Shown here in pieces: positions 1 through 8,080 of a stretch of DNA of 12,122 nucleotides. The notes below the pieces were generated by a model. It had not been told where the DNA came from. It worked only from the letters and a program-made list of their open reading frames with translations, and ran no database searches. Numbering within the stretch: position 1 is the first letter of the stretch; each line of letters opens with the position of its first letter. This DNA is from an uncultured Bacilli bacterium (GTDB taxonomy: Bacteria > Bacillota_I > Bacilli_A > RF39 > UBA660): contig CAKOJI010000031.1 in the NCBI GenBank assembly GCA_934089255.1, positions 1-12,122 on the forward strand. Reading direction: 5' to 3'. The position numbers and the translations under genes were made by a program.

Positions 1-1344
1 GTATTAAATGAAAGATTAGTAAAAGATGATGTTTATACATCACTTCATATAGAACATTATGATATTGATTGTCGTGATACAAAATTAGGACCTGAAGAAA
101 TTACAAGAGATATTCCAAACGTTAGTGAAGATGCTCGTAAAAACTTAGATGCTAATGGTATTATTAGAATTGGTACTGAAGTTCACGAAGGAGATATTTT
201 AGTAGGTAAAGTTACTCCAAAAGGTGTACAAGAACTTACAAGTGAAGAAAAATTATTACATGCAATATTTGGTGAAAAAACTCGTGAAGTAAGAGATACA
301 TCTCTTCGTGTTGCACACGGCGCTGATGGTATTGTTCATGATGTTAAAGTATATACAAAAGAAAATAGTGATGAATTAGCTGCTGGTGTATCAAAAGTTA
401 TAAGAGTATATATTATTCAAAAACGTAAGATACAAGTAGGAGATAAGATGTCTGGTCGTCACGGTAATAAAGGTGTTATCTCATTGATTTTACCAGAAGA
501 AGATATGCCATACTTACCAGATGGTACTCCAGTTGATATAGTTCTAAATCCTCAAGGTGTTCCATCTCGTATGAATTTAGGACAAATATTAGAATTACAT
601 CTAGGAATGGCTGCTAAAAAATTAGGCGTTCACTGTGCAACTCCAGTATTTGATGGAGCAACAGTAGAAGATATTCAAGAAATGATGGATGAAGCTGGTC
701 TAGACAAAGACGGTAAAACAGTTTTATATAATGGTAGAACTGGTGAACCATTTGAAAATCGAGTAGCAGTTGGTGTAATGTATATGATTAAACTACATCA
801 TATGGTTGATGATAAATTACATGCAAGATCTACTGGTCCATACTCATTAGTTACACAACAACCTTTAGGTGGTAAAGCTCAATTTGGTGGACAACGTTTC
901 GGAGAAATGGAAGTTTGGGCATTATATGCTTATGGTGCAGCACATGTTTTACAAGAAATATTAACAATCAAATCAGACGACGTTGTAGGACGTGTTAAAG
1001 TTTATGAAGCTTTAGTAAAAGGTAAAAATATCAGTCAAGCAGGAGTTCCTGAAAGTTTCAGAGTATTAATTAAAGAATTCCAAGCATTAGGATTAGATAT
1101 TACAATAATCGATAATAATGACGAAGTACATGACATTAATGACTTAGAAGAAACAGATGATGATGCTGCTATTACAATTGATGAAATTGATGTTAATAAA
1201 GATTTAACTTTAGATACTAAAGAAGAAGCAGTTAGTGAAGAAACTACAAATGATGAAGACTCAGAAACAGTTATTGATGAAGAAATCGTTCCTGATGAGG
1301 AAAATGATATAGAAGATTTAAGTAATGAAGGGGATGAAATTTAA
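1..1344 (+). CDS. rpoB: DNA-directed RNA polymerase subunit beta, 3' part (5' truncated by window)
   Basis: The reading frame is open from base 1 and gives the last 447 residues of the beta subunit of RNA polymerase, which forms the catalytic cleft with beta'. The conserved block GDKMSGRHGNKGV (bases about 439-477) carries the active-site lysine region, and QFGGQRFGEMEVWALYAYGA (about 880-940) is the near-C-terminal beta signature that contacts beta'. The frame continues upstream of the internal ATG at 448, so that ATG is not the gene start. After the conserved end (about residue 371) there is an unusual tail of 76 residues with 34 Asp/Glu, only 2 Lys and no Arg. Bacilli RpoB proteins often have an acidic tail, but this one is long. 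The stop overlaps the rpoC ATG (TAATG), which implies translational coupling in an rpoBC operon. The identification is certain; the 5' part lies outside the window. Confidence 0.98.
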   Translation, partial: VLNERLVKDDVYTSLHIEHYDIDCRDTKLGPEEITRDIPNVSEDARKNLDANGIIRIGTEVHEGDILVGKVTPKGVQELTSEEKLLHAIFGEKTREVRDTSLRVAHGADGIVHDVKVYTKENSDELAAGVSKVIRVYIIQKRKIQVGDKMSGRHGNKGVISLILPEEDMPYLPDGTPVDIVLNPQGVPSRMNLGQILELHLGMAAKKLGVHCATPVFDGATVEDIQEMMDEAGLDKDGKTVLYNGRTGEPFENRVAVGVMYMIKLHHMVDDKLHARSTGPYSLVTQQPLGGKAQFGGQRFGEMEVWALYAYGAAHVLQEILTIKSDDVVGRVKVYEALVKGKNISQAGVPESFRVLIKEFQALGLDITIIDNNDEVHDINDLEETDDDAAITIDEIDVNKDLTLDTKEEAVSEETTNDEDSETVIDEEIVPDEENDIEDLSNEGDEI

Positions 1345-4300
1345 TGTTAGAAGTTAACAATTTTAAAGGAATTAGAATAGGCATTGCTAGTCCTGAAAAA
1401 ATTAGAAGTTGGTCACATGGTGAAGTAACTAAACCAGAAACAATAAATTATCGTACCCTTAAACCTGAAAGAGATGGTTTATATTGTGAAAAAATCTTCG
1501 GGCCAACAAAAGACTACGAATGTAGTTGTGGTAAATACAAAAGATTAAGATATAAAAATGTTATATGTGATAGATGTGGAGTTGAAGTTACTCGTTCTAA
1601 AGTTCGTCGTGAACGTATGGGACATATAGAACTTGCTTCTCCATGTTCACATATTTGGTTCTTTAAAGGTGTTCCATCTAAAATGGGATTAGTTCTTGAT
1701 ATGAGTCCAAGAGATCTAGAAGAAGTATTATACTTTGTAAGCTACGTAGTAATTAATCCTGGAAATGCACCTCTTGAAAAGAAACAAACATTATCTGATA
1801 AAGAATATAGAGCATACTATGAAAAATATGGAAACAATTTTGAAGTAGGTATGGGTGCTGAAGCAATCCAAAAATTATTAAAAGAAGTAGATATAGAAAA
1901 AGAAATAGAAGATTTAAGAAAAGAACTTGATGGTGCTACTGGTCAAAAACGTATAAGATTAGTAAAACGTTTAGACTGTTTAGTATCATTTGAAGAAAGT
2001 GGTAATCGTCCTGAATGGATGGTATTAGATGTTATTCCTGTAATACCACCAGAACTTCGTCCAATGATTCAATTAGACGGTGGTCGTTTTGCAACAAGTG
2101 ATTTAAATGACTTATATAGAAGAATTATCAATAGAAATAATCGTTTAAAAAAACTATTAGAACTTGGAGCTCCTTCTATTATTGTACAAAATGAAAAACG
2201 TATGTTACAAGAAGCAGTTGATACATTATTTGATAACGGAAGACGTGGTAGAAGTGTTACTGCCGCAGGCAACAGACCATTAAAATCATTATCTAGTATG
2301 TTAAAAGGAAAACAAGGACGTTTCCGTCAAAACTTATTAGGTAAACGTGTTGACTACTCTGGTCGTTCAGTTATCGTTGTTGGACCAAATTTAAAAATGT
2401 ATCAATGCGGTATTCCAAAAGAAATGGCTTTGGAATTATTTAAACCACACGTTATTAATGGATTAGTATCACGTGGTTTAGCACACAATATTAAAGGTGC
2501 AAAAAAATTAATCGACACAAGAAACGAATGCGTATGGGATGTTGTAGAAGATGTTATCACAGAACATCCTGTAATGTTAAACCGTGCTCCAACACTACAT
2601 AGACTTGGAATCCAAGCTTTCGAACCAAAACTAGTTGGTGGTAAAGCAATTAGACTACATCCATTAGTTTGTGCAGCATTCAATGCTGACTTCGATGGAG
2701 ACCAAATGGCAGTTCACGTACCATTAAGTGAAGAAGCAAAAGCAGAAGCTAGAATACTTATGTTAGGTGCTAACAACATTTTATCTCCAAAAGATGGAAA
2801 ACCTATTGTCACACCAAGTCAAGATATGGTTTTAGGTAACTACTATATTACTATAGAAGAAGCTGGTTTACCTAATGAAGCAAAAGTTTATAAAAATAGC
2901 AACGAAGCAATTATGGCTTATGAAAGAAGAGAAATTACACTACATACAAGAATCGTAGTTCCAGTTTCATCTTTCAAACACAGAATATTTATAGATGAAG
3001 TTCAAGATAAATATTTAGTTACTACTGCTGGTAAATTAATTTTTAATGAAATTTTACCAGATACTTTCCCTTATATTAATGAACCAACAAAAGAAAATAT
3101 AAGTGGAATTACTCCTATGAAATATTTTATAGATAGAGGAGAAAACATTCCAGAAGTAGTTAAAGATATGGAATTAGTAAAACCTTTTGATAAAAAGATT
3201 TTACAAAATATAATCGCACAAATATTTAAGTTGTATAAAACAACAGAAACAAGCATTATGCTAGATAAATTAAAAGATTTAGGATTTAAATATAGTACTT
3301 TAGCAGGTGTTACTGTTTCATTATCTGACATAGTAGTAGATTCTAGCAAACAAGAATTTATAGATGCTGGGCATGATAAAGTTAATAAAATTAATAAGCA
3401 ATTTGCTCGTGGTCTTATAACAGAAGAAGAAAGATACACAAATGTATGTGCTGTATGGAACGGTGTTAAAGACCAAGTTAAAAATAAATTAAGTGAAATT
3501 GCAAAAGCAGACGTTCACAATCCAGTATTTATGATGATGAATTCAGGAGCTCGTGGTAGTGCAGATCAGTTCTGTCAAATGGCTGGTATGCGTGGTTTAA
3601 TGGCAAAACCTGATGGTTCATCTGTAGAAATACCAATATTATCAAGTTTACGTGATGGATTATCTGTTAACGAATTCTTCTTAGGAACACACGGTGCTCG
3701 TAAAGGAGATACAGATACAGCCCTTCGTACAGCCGATTCAGGATACTTAACTCGACGTCTTGTTGATGTATCGCAAGATATAATTGTTAGAGATGAAGAT
3801 TGTGGTTGCGTATCAGGATTAGTTGTAAGAGACTTAATAAATGATAAAGACGGTAGTGTAGTTGAAGGACTTGCAGAAAGATTACTTGGTAGATTTACAT
3901 CTAAACCAGTTCTTGATCCTAAAACTAAAGAAATTATTGTAGAAAAAGATGTATTGTTAAATGAAAGCCTAGTAGCAAAAATAGAACGCGCTGGTGTAAA
4001 AGAAGTTGAAATAAGAAGTGTACTAACATGTAAAAGCCCAAATGGTGTTTGCCAAAAATGTTATGGTAGAAACCTAGCAACTGGTAACCTAGTTGAAACT
4101 GGAGAAGCTGTTGGTATAATGGCAGCACAATCAATTGGTGAACCTGGTACTCAGTTAACAATGCGTACATTCCATTCTGGTGGTGTCGCTGGTGGAGAAG
4201 ATATCACACAAGGTCTTCCACGTGTTGAAGAATTATTCGAAGCTAGAAATCCAAAAGGAAAAGCTACAATTTCTGAAATTACTGGTAAAGTAGAATTAAT

Positions 4301-5036
4301 AGAAGATGAAAAAGGTAAATGGAAAATTACTGTAGTTAATAAAACTGAAGCAAGAGATCATATAACAAGTTATGGCGCTAAACTTAACGTTGAAGTTGGA
4401 GATGAAGTTCAAGCTGGAGATAAACTTACTCAAGGAACAATTTCTCCAAAAGAATTACTAGCCGTAACTGACCCTATAACAACTCAAGAATACATTTTAA
4501 CAGAAATACAAAAAGCATATAAATCACAAGGTGTTGATATTTCAGATAAACACGTAGAAATTATTGCTAGTCGTATGATTAATAAAATGAGAGTTGTTGA
4601 TGAAGGAGATACAGACTTAGTTGCAGGTTTAACAGTAAGCATTAGAGAATTTACAGAAAGAAATAAAAAAGTATTACTTAGTGGTGGAGTTCCAGCTACT
4701 GGAAGACCAATAATTCTAGGTATTACTAAATCATCTCTAGAAACTGATTCATTCTTATCTGCTGCGTCATTCCAAGAAACTACAAGAGTTTTAACAGATG
4801 CTGCAATAAAAGGAAAAGTAGATCATTTAACTGGATTAAAAGAAAATGTTATTATTGGTAAACTTATTCCAGCAGGTACTGGTGCTAAAGAATATAGTAA
4901 TGTTACTATAGAATTAGAAAAAGGCTTAATGGATGATGAACCTAGTGAAATTTTAGAAAATCAATTCTTAGATGATAAAGAAACCATCGAAGAAAAAGAA
5001 GAATTAGTTGAAGTAAACGAAGAAAAAGAAGCATAA
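1344..5036 (+). CDS. rpoC: DNA-directed RNA polymerase subunit beta'
   Basis: Complete 1230-residue beta' subunit, the usual length for Bacillota. It forms the catalytic clamp of RNA polymerase. The active-site motif NADFDGD is at residues 447-453, with the three Mg-binding aspartates at 449, 451 and 453. The N-terminal zinc site has cysteines 60, 62, 75 and 78; the second has 820, 896, 903 and 906. The trigger-loop/bridge region is represented by MNSGARGSADQFCQMAGMRG and, further on, by GIMAAQSIGEPGTQLTMRTF. No large lineage insertion is obvious. The ATG at 1344 shares a base with the rpoB stop and is preceded by an AAGGGG ribosome site at about 1328-1333. The C-terminus ends in a Glu-rich tail of about 35 residues, echoing the acidic RpoB tail. 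Identification is certain. Confidence 0.99.
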   Translation: MLEVNNFKGIRIGIASPEKIRSWSHGEVTKPETINYRTLKPERDGLYCEKIFGPTKDYECSCGKYKRLRYKNVICDRCGVEVTRSKVRRERMGHIELASPCSHIWFFKGVPSKMGLVLDMSPRDLEEVLYFVSYVVINPGNAPLEKKQTLSDKEYRAYYEKYGNNFEVGMGAEAIQKLLKEVDIEKEIEDLRKELDGATGQKRIRLVKRLDCLVSFEESGNRPEWMVLDVIPVIPPELRPMIQLDGGRFATSDLNDLYRRIINRNNRLKKLLELGAPSIIVQNEKRMLQEAVDTLFDNGRRGRSVTAAGNRPLKSLSSMLKGKQGRFRQNLLGKRVDYSGRSVIVVGPNLKMYQCGIPKEMALELFKPHVINGLVSRGLAHNIKGAKKLIDTRNECVWDVVEDVITEHPVMLNRAPTLHRLGIQAFEPKLVGGKAIRLHPLVCAAFNADFDGDQMAVHVPLSEEAKAEARILMLGANNILSPKDGKPIVTPSQDMVLGNYYITIEEAGLPNEAKVYKNSNEAIMAYERREITLHTRIVVPVSSFKHRIFIDEVQDKYLVTTAGKLIFNEILPDTFPYINEPTKENISGITPMKYFIDRGENIPEVVKDMELVKPFDKKILQNIIAQIFKLYKTTETSIMLDKLKDLGFKYSTLAGVTVSLSDIVVDSSKQEFIDAGHDKVNKINKQFARGLITEEERYTNVCAVWNGVKDQVKNKLSEIAKADVHNPVFMMMNSGARGSADQFCQMAGMRGLMAKPDGSSVEIPILSSLRDGLSVNEFFLGTHGARKGDTDTALRTADSGYLTRRLVDVSQDIIVRDEDCGCVSGLVVRDLINDKDGSVVEGLAERLLGRFTSKPVLDPKTKEIIVEKDVLLNESLVAKIERAGVKEVEIRSVLTCKSPNGVCQKCYGRNLATGNLVETGEAVGIMAAQSIGEPGTQLTMRTFHSGGVAGGEDITQGLPRVEELFEARNPKGKATISEITGKVELIEDEKGKWKITVVNKTEARDHITSYGAKLNVEVGDEVQAGDKLTQGTISPKELLAVTDPITTQEYILTEIQKAYKSQGVDISDKHVEIIASRMINKMRVVDEGDTDLVAGLTVSIREFTERNKKVLLSGGVPATGRPIILGITKSSLETDSFLSAASFQETTRVLTDAAIKGKVDHLTGLKENVIIGKLIPAGTGAKEYSNVTIELEKGLMDDEPSEILENQFLDDKETIEEKEELVEVNEEKEA

Positions 5037-5050
5037 TCAATATGTTTCTT

Positions 5051-5115
5051 TTTTGTATACCATTGAAAAAAATATACAAAATTAAAAAGTTTTTTCAGTT
5101 AATTGTAAAAAACTT
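5051..5115. repeat. Two AT-rich inverted repeats downstream of rpoC
   Basis: Two consecutive hairpins can be drawn just after rpoC. In the first, TTTTGTATA (5051-5059) pairs perfectly with TATACAAAA (5073-5081) across a 13-base loop. In the second, AAGTTTTTT (5087-5095) pairs with AAAAAACTT (5107-5115) across an 11-base loop. Neither is followed by a clean T run on the plus strand, so neither is a textbook terminator alone. They may slow polymerase, protect the rpoC mRNA 3' end, or be chance pairing in very AT-rich DNA. Confidence 0.4.
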
Positions 5116-5138
5116 AATAAATAGATACATAATTTTTT

Positions 5139-5169
5139 AAAATAAAGACATTATATCTTTATTTTTTTT
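5139..5169 (+). terminator. Probable rho-independent terminator of rpoBC
   Basis: AAAATAAAGA (5139-5148) pairs perfectly with TCTTTATTTT (5156-5165) around a 7-base loop, and a run of eight T (5162-5169) overlaps the 3' arm. The stem has only one G-C pair, so it is weak, but the position between rpoC and a new promoter fits a terminator separating the polymerase operon from the Tad operon. Confidence 0.6.
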
Positions 5170-5177
5170 ACTTTTAT

Positions 5178-5202
5178 TGATATAATTAACTTATCATAGG
5201 GG
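5178..5202 (+). promoter_or_regulatory. Extended -10 promoter and ribosome site of the Tad operon
   Basis: TGATATAAT (5178-5186) is a perfect extended -10 element (TGnTATAAT). No convincing -35 box lies 16-18 bases upstream, which extended -10 promoters do not strictly need. Transcription would start near 5193, giving a leader of under 20 bases. AGGGG (5198-5202) is the ribosome binding site, 8 bases before the ATG at 5211. This promoter would let the pilus operon be expressed independently of rpoBC. Confidence 0.6.
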
Positions 5203-5210
5203 ATGGCAAT

Positions 5211-5552
5211 ATGAAAAATAAAGGGCAAGCGTTAGTGGAATTTATTATTATTATGCCAGTTATAATATTTATATTAATGGCAGTTGTTGACTTCAGTAAC
5301 ATTGGTATAACTAAATCTAAGCTAGAAAATATGACTAATGATATAGGTTCAATGTATAAAAATGATGAAACTAAAGAAGAAATAAATAATTATATAAATA
5401 AAAACGATAAAGATATAAAATTAGAACTTAATACAAGTGATAAATATATAAATATAAAATTAAGTAAAAAATATAACGTTATAACACCAGGTCTTGAAAA
5501 ACTTGTTAAATCCAATATAGTTGTTGAAAGAGAGATATATTATGAAAAATAA
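5211..5552 (+). CDS. TadE-like pseudopilin
   Basis: Small 113-residue protein with a type IV prepilin-like start. MKNKG is followed by QALVEF, so cleavage after Gly5 would leave Gln at +1 and the classic Glu at +5 (residue 10). A single hydrophobic helix follows at about 11-28, then a Lys/Asn-rich soluble part. GQALVEF-hydrophobic is the recognised N-terminal pattern of TadE-like proteins, which are minor pseudopilins of Tad pili processed by a TadV/CpaA-type prepilin peptidase and displayed outside the membrane. It is the first gene of a compact operon with TadZ, TadA, TadB and TadC homologues downstream and overlaps the next gene by 11 bases. No separate short Flp major pilin is present, so this protein could be the main structural subunit here; that is inference. 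Confidence 0.8.
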   Translation: MKNKGQALVEFIIIMPVIIFILMAVVDFSNIGITKSKLENMTNDIGSMYKNDETKEEINNYINKNDKDIKLELNTSDKYINIKLSKKYNVITPGLEKLVKSNIVVEREIYYEK

Positions 5553-5985
5553 TGGTAAATCAAGTATAATTTTTCTTATCTTAATTCCGTTAATACTTAT
5601 AGTTACACTAATTATAATAGATACAATTATAAGTTATGGAGTTAATAAAAAATTCAAAAGAGATACTGAAACTATTATTAAAGATGTGTTAACCAATGAT
5701 GAATTAAATTACGATGAATATTATAATGAAATCAAAAGATTATATGAAAAAAAGAACTATGATACAGAAAGATTGGTAGTAGAAAGTGATGATTATAACT
5801 TCTATCTTGAAAACGAATACAATTATTTTAACTTATTTTCATCATTAAAAAACACAAAAAACAAAAAAGAATACGTAACTATATTAGGATTTACTTTTAA
5901 AGCAAAAAGAAATAGTAAAGCATTCATTAAAGTAAATGCTGATTATGATAATATGGGTAAAATAATATTTACTTATACAAAGTAG
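5542..5985 (+). CDS. TadE/TadF-like second pseudopilin-type membrane protein
   Basis: 147-residue protein starting at the ATG at 5542. I prefer this start to the in-frame TTG at 5521 because AGAGAG (5529-5534) lies 7 bases upstream and the N-terminus MKNNG mirrors the MKNKG of the preceding gene. A single hydrophobic helix (about residues 8-33) is followed by a charged domain of about 115 residues with many Tyr, Lys and Asn and no Cys. The shape is that of TadE/TadF/TadG-family anchored pseudopilins, which form minor components or initiation complexes of Tad pili. The residue five places after Gly5 is Ile rather than Glu, so processing by prepilin peptidase is uncertain. The gene overlaps the first gene and is followed 9 bases later by the TadZ-like ATPase. 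The assignment rests on size, topology and context; the C-terminal domain is not recognised. Confidence 0.6.
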   Translation: MKNNGKSSIIFLILIPLILIVTLIIIDTIISYGVNKKFKRDTETIIKDVLTNDELNYDEYYNEIKRLYEKKNYDTERLVVESDDYNFYLENEYNYFNLFSSLKNTKNKKEYVTILGFTFKAKRNSKAFIKVNADYDNMGKIIFTYTK

Positions 5986-5994
5986 GTGACTAAA

Positions 5995-6750
5995 ATGGCA
6001 TTAGATAGAGCAAAAATATTATGTTTATTTGGAGTAAAAGGTGGCATAGGAAAAAGTATAATTTCTATGTCTTTAGCAGGTGTTGCAAGCAATAAACATA
6101 TAAAAACATTAATAATAGATATGGATATATATGGCGGTTCTATTGCACTTGCATTAAATAAAAAACAAGAAAAAACAATATATAACTTTGTAGACGATTA
6201 TAACAATAATAGATATAAAGAAATAAAAGATTATATTACTAATTATAATGAATATATAGATTTTATTGCATCTCCAATAGATCCTAGAAAATCCAATAAA
6301 ATAGATAGTGAATACTTAGAAATTTTATTAGATAAAAGCAAATTTAACTATGATTTAATAATATTAGATACTAACCATATATTAAATGAAATTAATTTAA
6401 GTATATTAGATAAAAGTGATGAAATATTACTTATGATATCGAATGATTCTTTTGATATAAAAAATATGAGAACCCTAATAAGTATTTTTAAAGATTTAGA
6501 AAAAGACAACTATAAAGTATTATTAAATGAAAGCATATATAATGAAAGAAGTTATTTTAGTATTTATGATATAAAAGACATAATAAAAAATAATATAGAT
6601 TATGTTATAAGTAATAAATTTTATATAAAAGATATAGATAAATATATATTAGAAGGAAACATTATTACACTAAATAAAAAATATATAAACACTAAAGATT
6701 ATAAAGTTATGGAAAATATTATAGATGATATAGAGGTGGATTATGAGTAA
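5995..6750 (+). CDS. TadZ/CpaE-like MinD/ParA-family ATPase
   Basis: 251 residues from the ATG at 5995. AGGTGA (5984-5989) sits 5 bases upstream, which makes this a better start than the in-frame GTG at 5986 that lies inside the ribosome site. The protein opens directly with a deviant Walker A motif, KGGIGKS (15-21), with both signature lysines (15 and 20). LIIDMD (39-44) is the switch/Walker A' region and YDLIILDT (119-126) is Walker B. This is the ParA/MinD fold used by TadZ/CpaE proteins, which place the Tad apparatus at the cell pole or recruit TadA. Classic CpaE/TadZ proteins carry an N-terminal receiver-like domain of about 120-150 residues that is absent here. The stop overlaps the TadA-like gene by 8 bases. 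The superfamily is certain and the TadZ role follows from position. Confidence 0.82.
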   Translation: MALDRAKILCLFGVKGGIGKSIISMSLAGVASNKHIKTLIIDMDIYGGSIALALNKKQEKTIYNFVDDYNNNRYKEIKDYITNYNEYIDFIASPIDPRKSNKIDSEYLEILLDKSKFNYDLIILDTNHILNEINLSILDKSDEILLMISNDSFDIKNMRTLISIFKDLEKDNYKVLLNESIYNERSYFSIYDIKDIIKNNIDYVISNKFYIKDIDKYILEGNIITLNKKYINTKDYKVMENIIDDIEVDYE

Positions 6751-8065
6751 AAGTTTAAAAGAAGCCTTTGAAATAGAAAAAAAAGAAACAAAAGAAGTTA
6801 TAGTAAATGACTATGATATGTTTCCAGACAAAGCACTACTAGACAAATTAAGAACTAAAATAATAGAAAATATTATAGATAAAGAAGTTCCTAAAAATAA
6901 AACACTAAATAGTTTTATAAATGATGAAATAGATAGCTCGATTGAAGGATATGATTTATCTAACTTACAAAGAAGTCATATATATAATATGATAGAAGAT
7001 GAAATAAATGGGAATGGACCATTAAGTGAATTATTAAGAGATAAAAATATAACAGAAATAATGGTTAATGGACCAAAAGAAATATACATTGAAATAGATG
7101 GTAAAATAGTTAAAGATGAAAGTGTGTCTTTTATAAATGAAGATCATATTATAAGAACTATACAAAGATTAATACAACCTTTAGGAAGAACTATAGATAC
7201 ATCTAATCCAATGGTTGATTCTAGACTAAGTGATGGTTCTAGAATAAATGCAGTAATACCACCATTAAGTGTTAAAGGGCCTGTAATTACAATACGTAAA
7301 TTTAAAGATGAAATGGTATCAATAGATGAACTTTTAAGAATAGGTACATTAACTAACTATATGGCAAAATTTTTAAGAGCAAGTGTAAAAGGAAAACTCA
7401 ATATTATGGTATGTGGTGGAACTGGTAGTGGTAAAACAACACTTTTAAATATATTAGGAAGTTTCATTGAAAACGAAGAAAGAATTATAACAATAGAAGA
7501 CGCAGCAGAGTTAAGATTACACCAAGACCATGTAATTTCACTTGAAACAAAAACAGTAAGCTACGAAGCCGGAAATGAAATAACTATCAGAGATTTAGTT
7601 ATTAACGCTTTACGTATGAGACCTGATAGAATTATAGTTGGAGAATGCCGTGGTAAAGAAGCATTTGATATGTTACAAGCAATGAACACAGGACATGACG
7701 GTTCTCTTACAACTCTACATGCTAATGGAACAAAAGACGCTTTAAATAGACTAGAAACAATGGTTTTAATGAGTGGCTTAGAAATACCCGTAAAAGCCAT
7801 AAGAGAATACATTACCAACGCATTAGATTTAGTAGTAAACGTGGAAAGAATGGCAGACGGTAAAAGAAAAATAACTGATATAAGTGAAGTCATAGGTTTA
7901 AAAAATGATGAAATAGAATTAAAACCAATATTTGAATTTATACAAAAAGGAATCACCCCTACAGGTGAAGTTGATGGAGAATTTATACTAAATAAACGTA
8001 AACCAAATGTTTTAGATAAAATAAAATCTAGAGGAATACTAGATATAGAAGAAATATTTAAATAG
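6743..8065 (+). CDS. tadA: Tad pilus assembly ATPase TadA/CpaF
   Basis: 440-residue member of the type II/IV secretion ATPase family (GspE/VirB11 superfamily, CpaF branch), which powers pilus subunit assembly from the cytoplasmic face as a hexamer. The Walker A motif GGTGSGKT is at residues 225-232 (Lys231). The Asp box is TIEDAAEL, Walker B is RPDRIIVGE with Glu301, and the His box TTLHANG has His326. The N-terminal domain (about residues 55-215) includes ITEIMVNGPKEIYIE and RINAVIPP, typical of CpaF. The length is normal for the family and all catalytic motifs are intact. GAGGTGG (6733-6739) is the ribosome site inside the end of the TadZ-like gene, so translation is probably coupled. The substrate-binding platform proteins TadB and TadC follow. 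Confidence 0.95.
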   Translation: MSKSLKEAFEIEKKETKEVIVNDYDMFPDKALLDKLRTKIIENIIDKEVPKNKTLNSFINDEIDSSIEGYDLSNLQRSHIYNMIEDEINGNGPLSELLRDKNITEIMVNGPKEIYIEIDGKIVKDESVSFINEDHIIRTIQRLIQPLGRTIDTSNPMVDSRLSDGSRINAVIPPLSVKGPVITIRKFKDEMVSIDELLRIGTLTNYMAKFLRASVKGKLNIMVCGGTGSGKTTLLNILGSFIENEERIITIEDAAELRLHQDHVISLETKTVSYEAGNEITIRDLVINALRMRPDRIIVGECRGKEAFDMLQAMNTGHDGSLTTLHANGTKDALNRLETMVLMSGLEIPVKAIREYITNALDLVVNVERMADGKRKITDISEVIGLKNDEIELKPIFEFIQKGITPTGEVDGEFILNKRKPNVLDKIKSRGILDIEEIFK

Positions 8066-8080
8066 AAAAGAGGTATTAAT

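Noticed and set aside
448..1344. A separate gene starting at the ATG at 448
   Set aside because: The same frame is open back to base 1 and encodes conserved RpoB sequence, so 448 is an internal methionine.
2069..4170. Minus-strand ORFs inside rpoC (2069-2272, 2402-2683, 3071-3439, 3934-4170)
   Set aside because: They lie wholly within rpoC, have no ribosome sites of note, and their proteins look like antisense shadows of conserved beta' codons.
7561..7956. Minus-strand ORF of 131 residues inside tadA
   Set aside because: Antisense shadow of the conserved TadA ATPase region; no known domain and no gene context.
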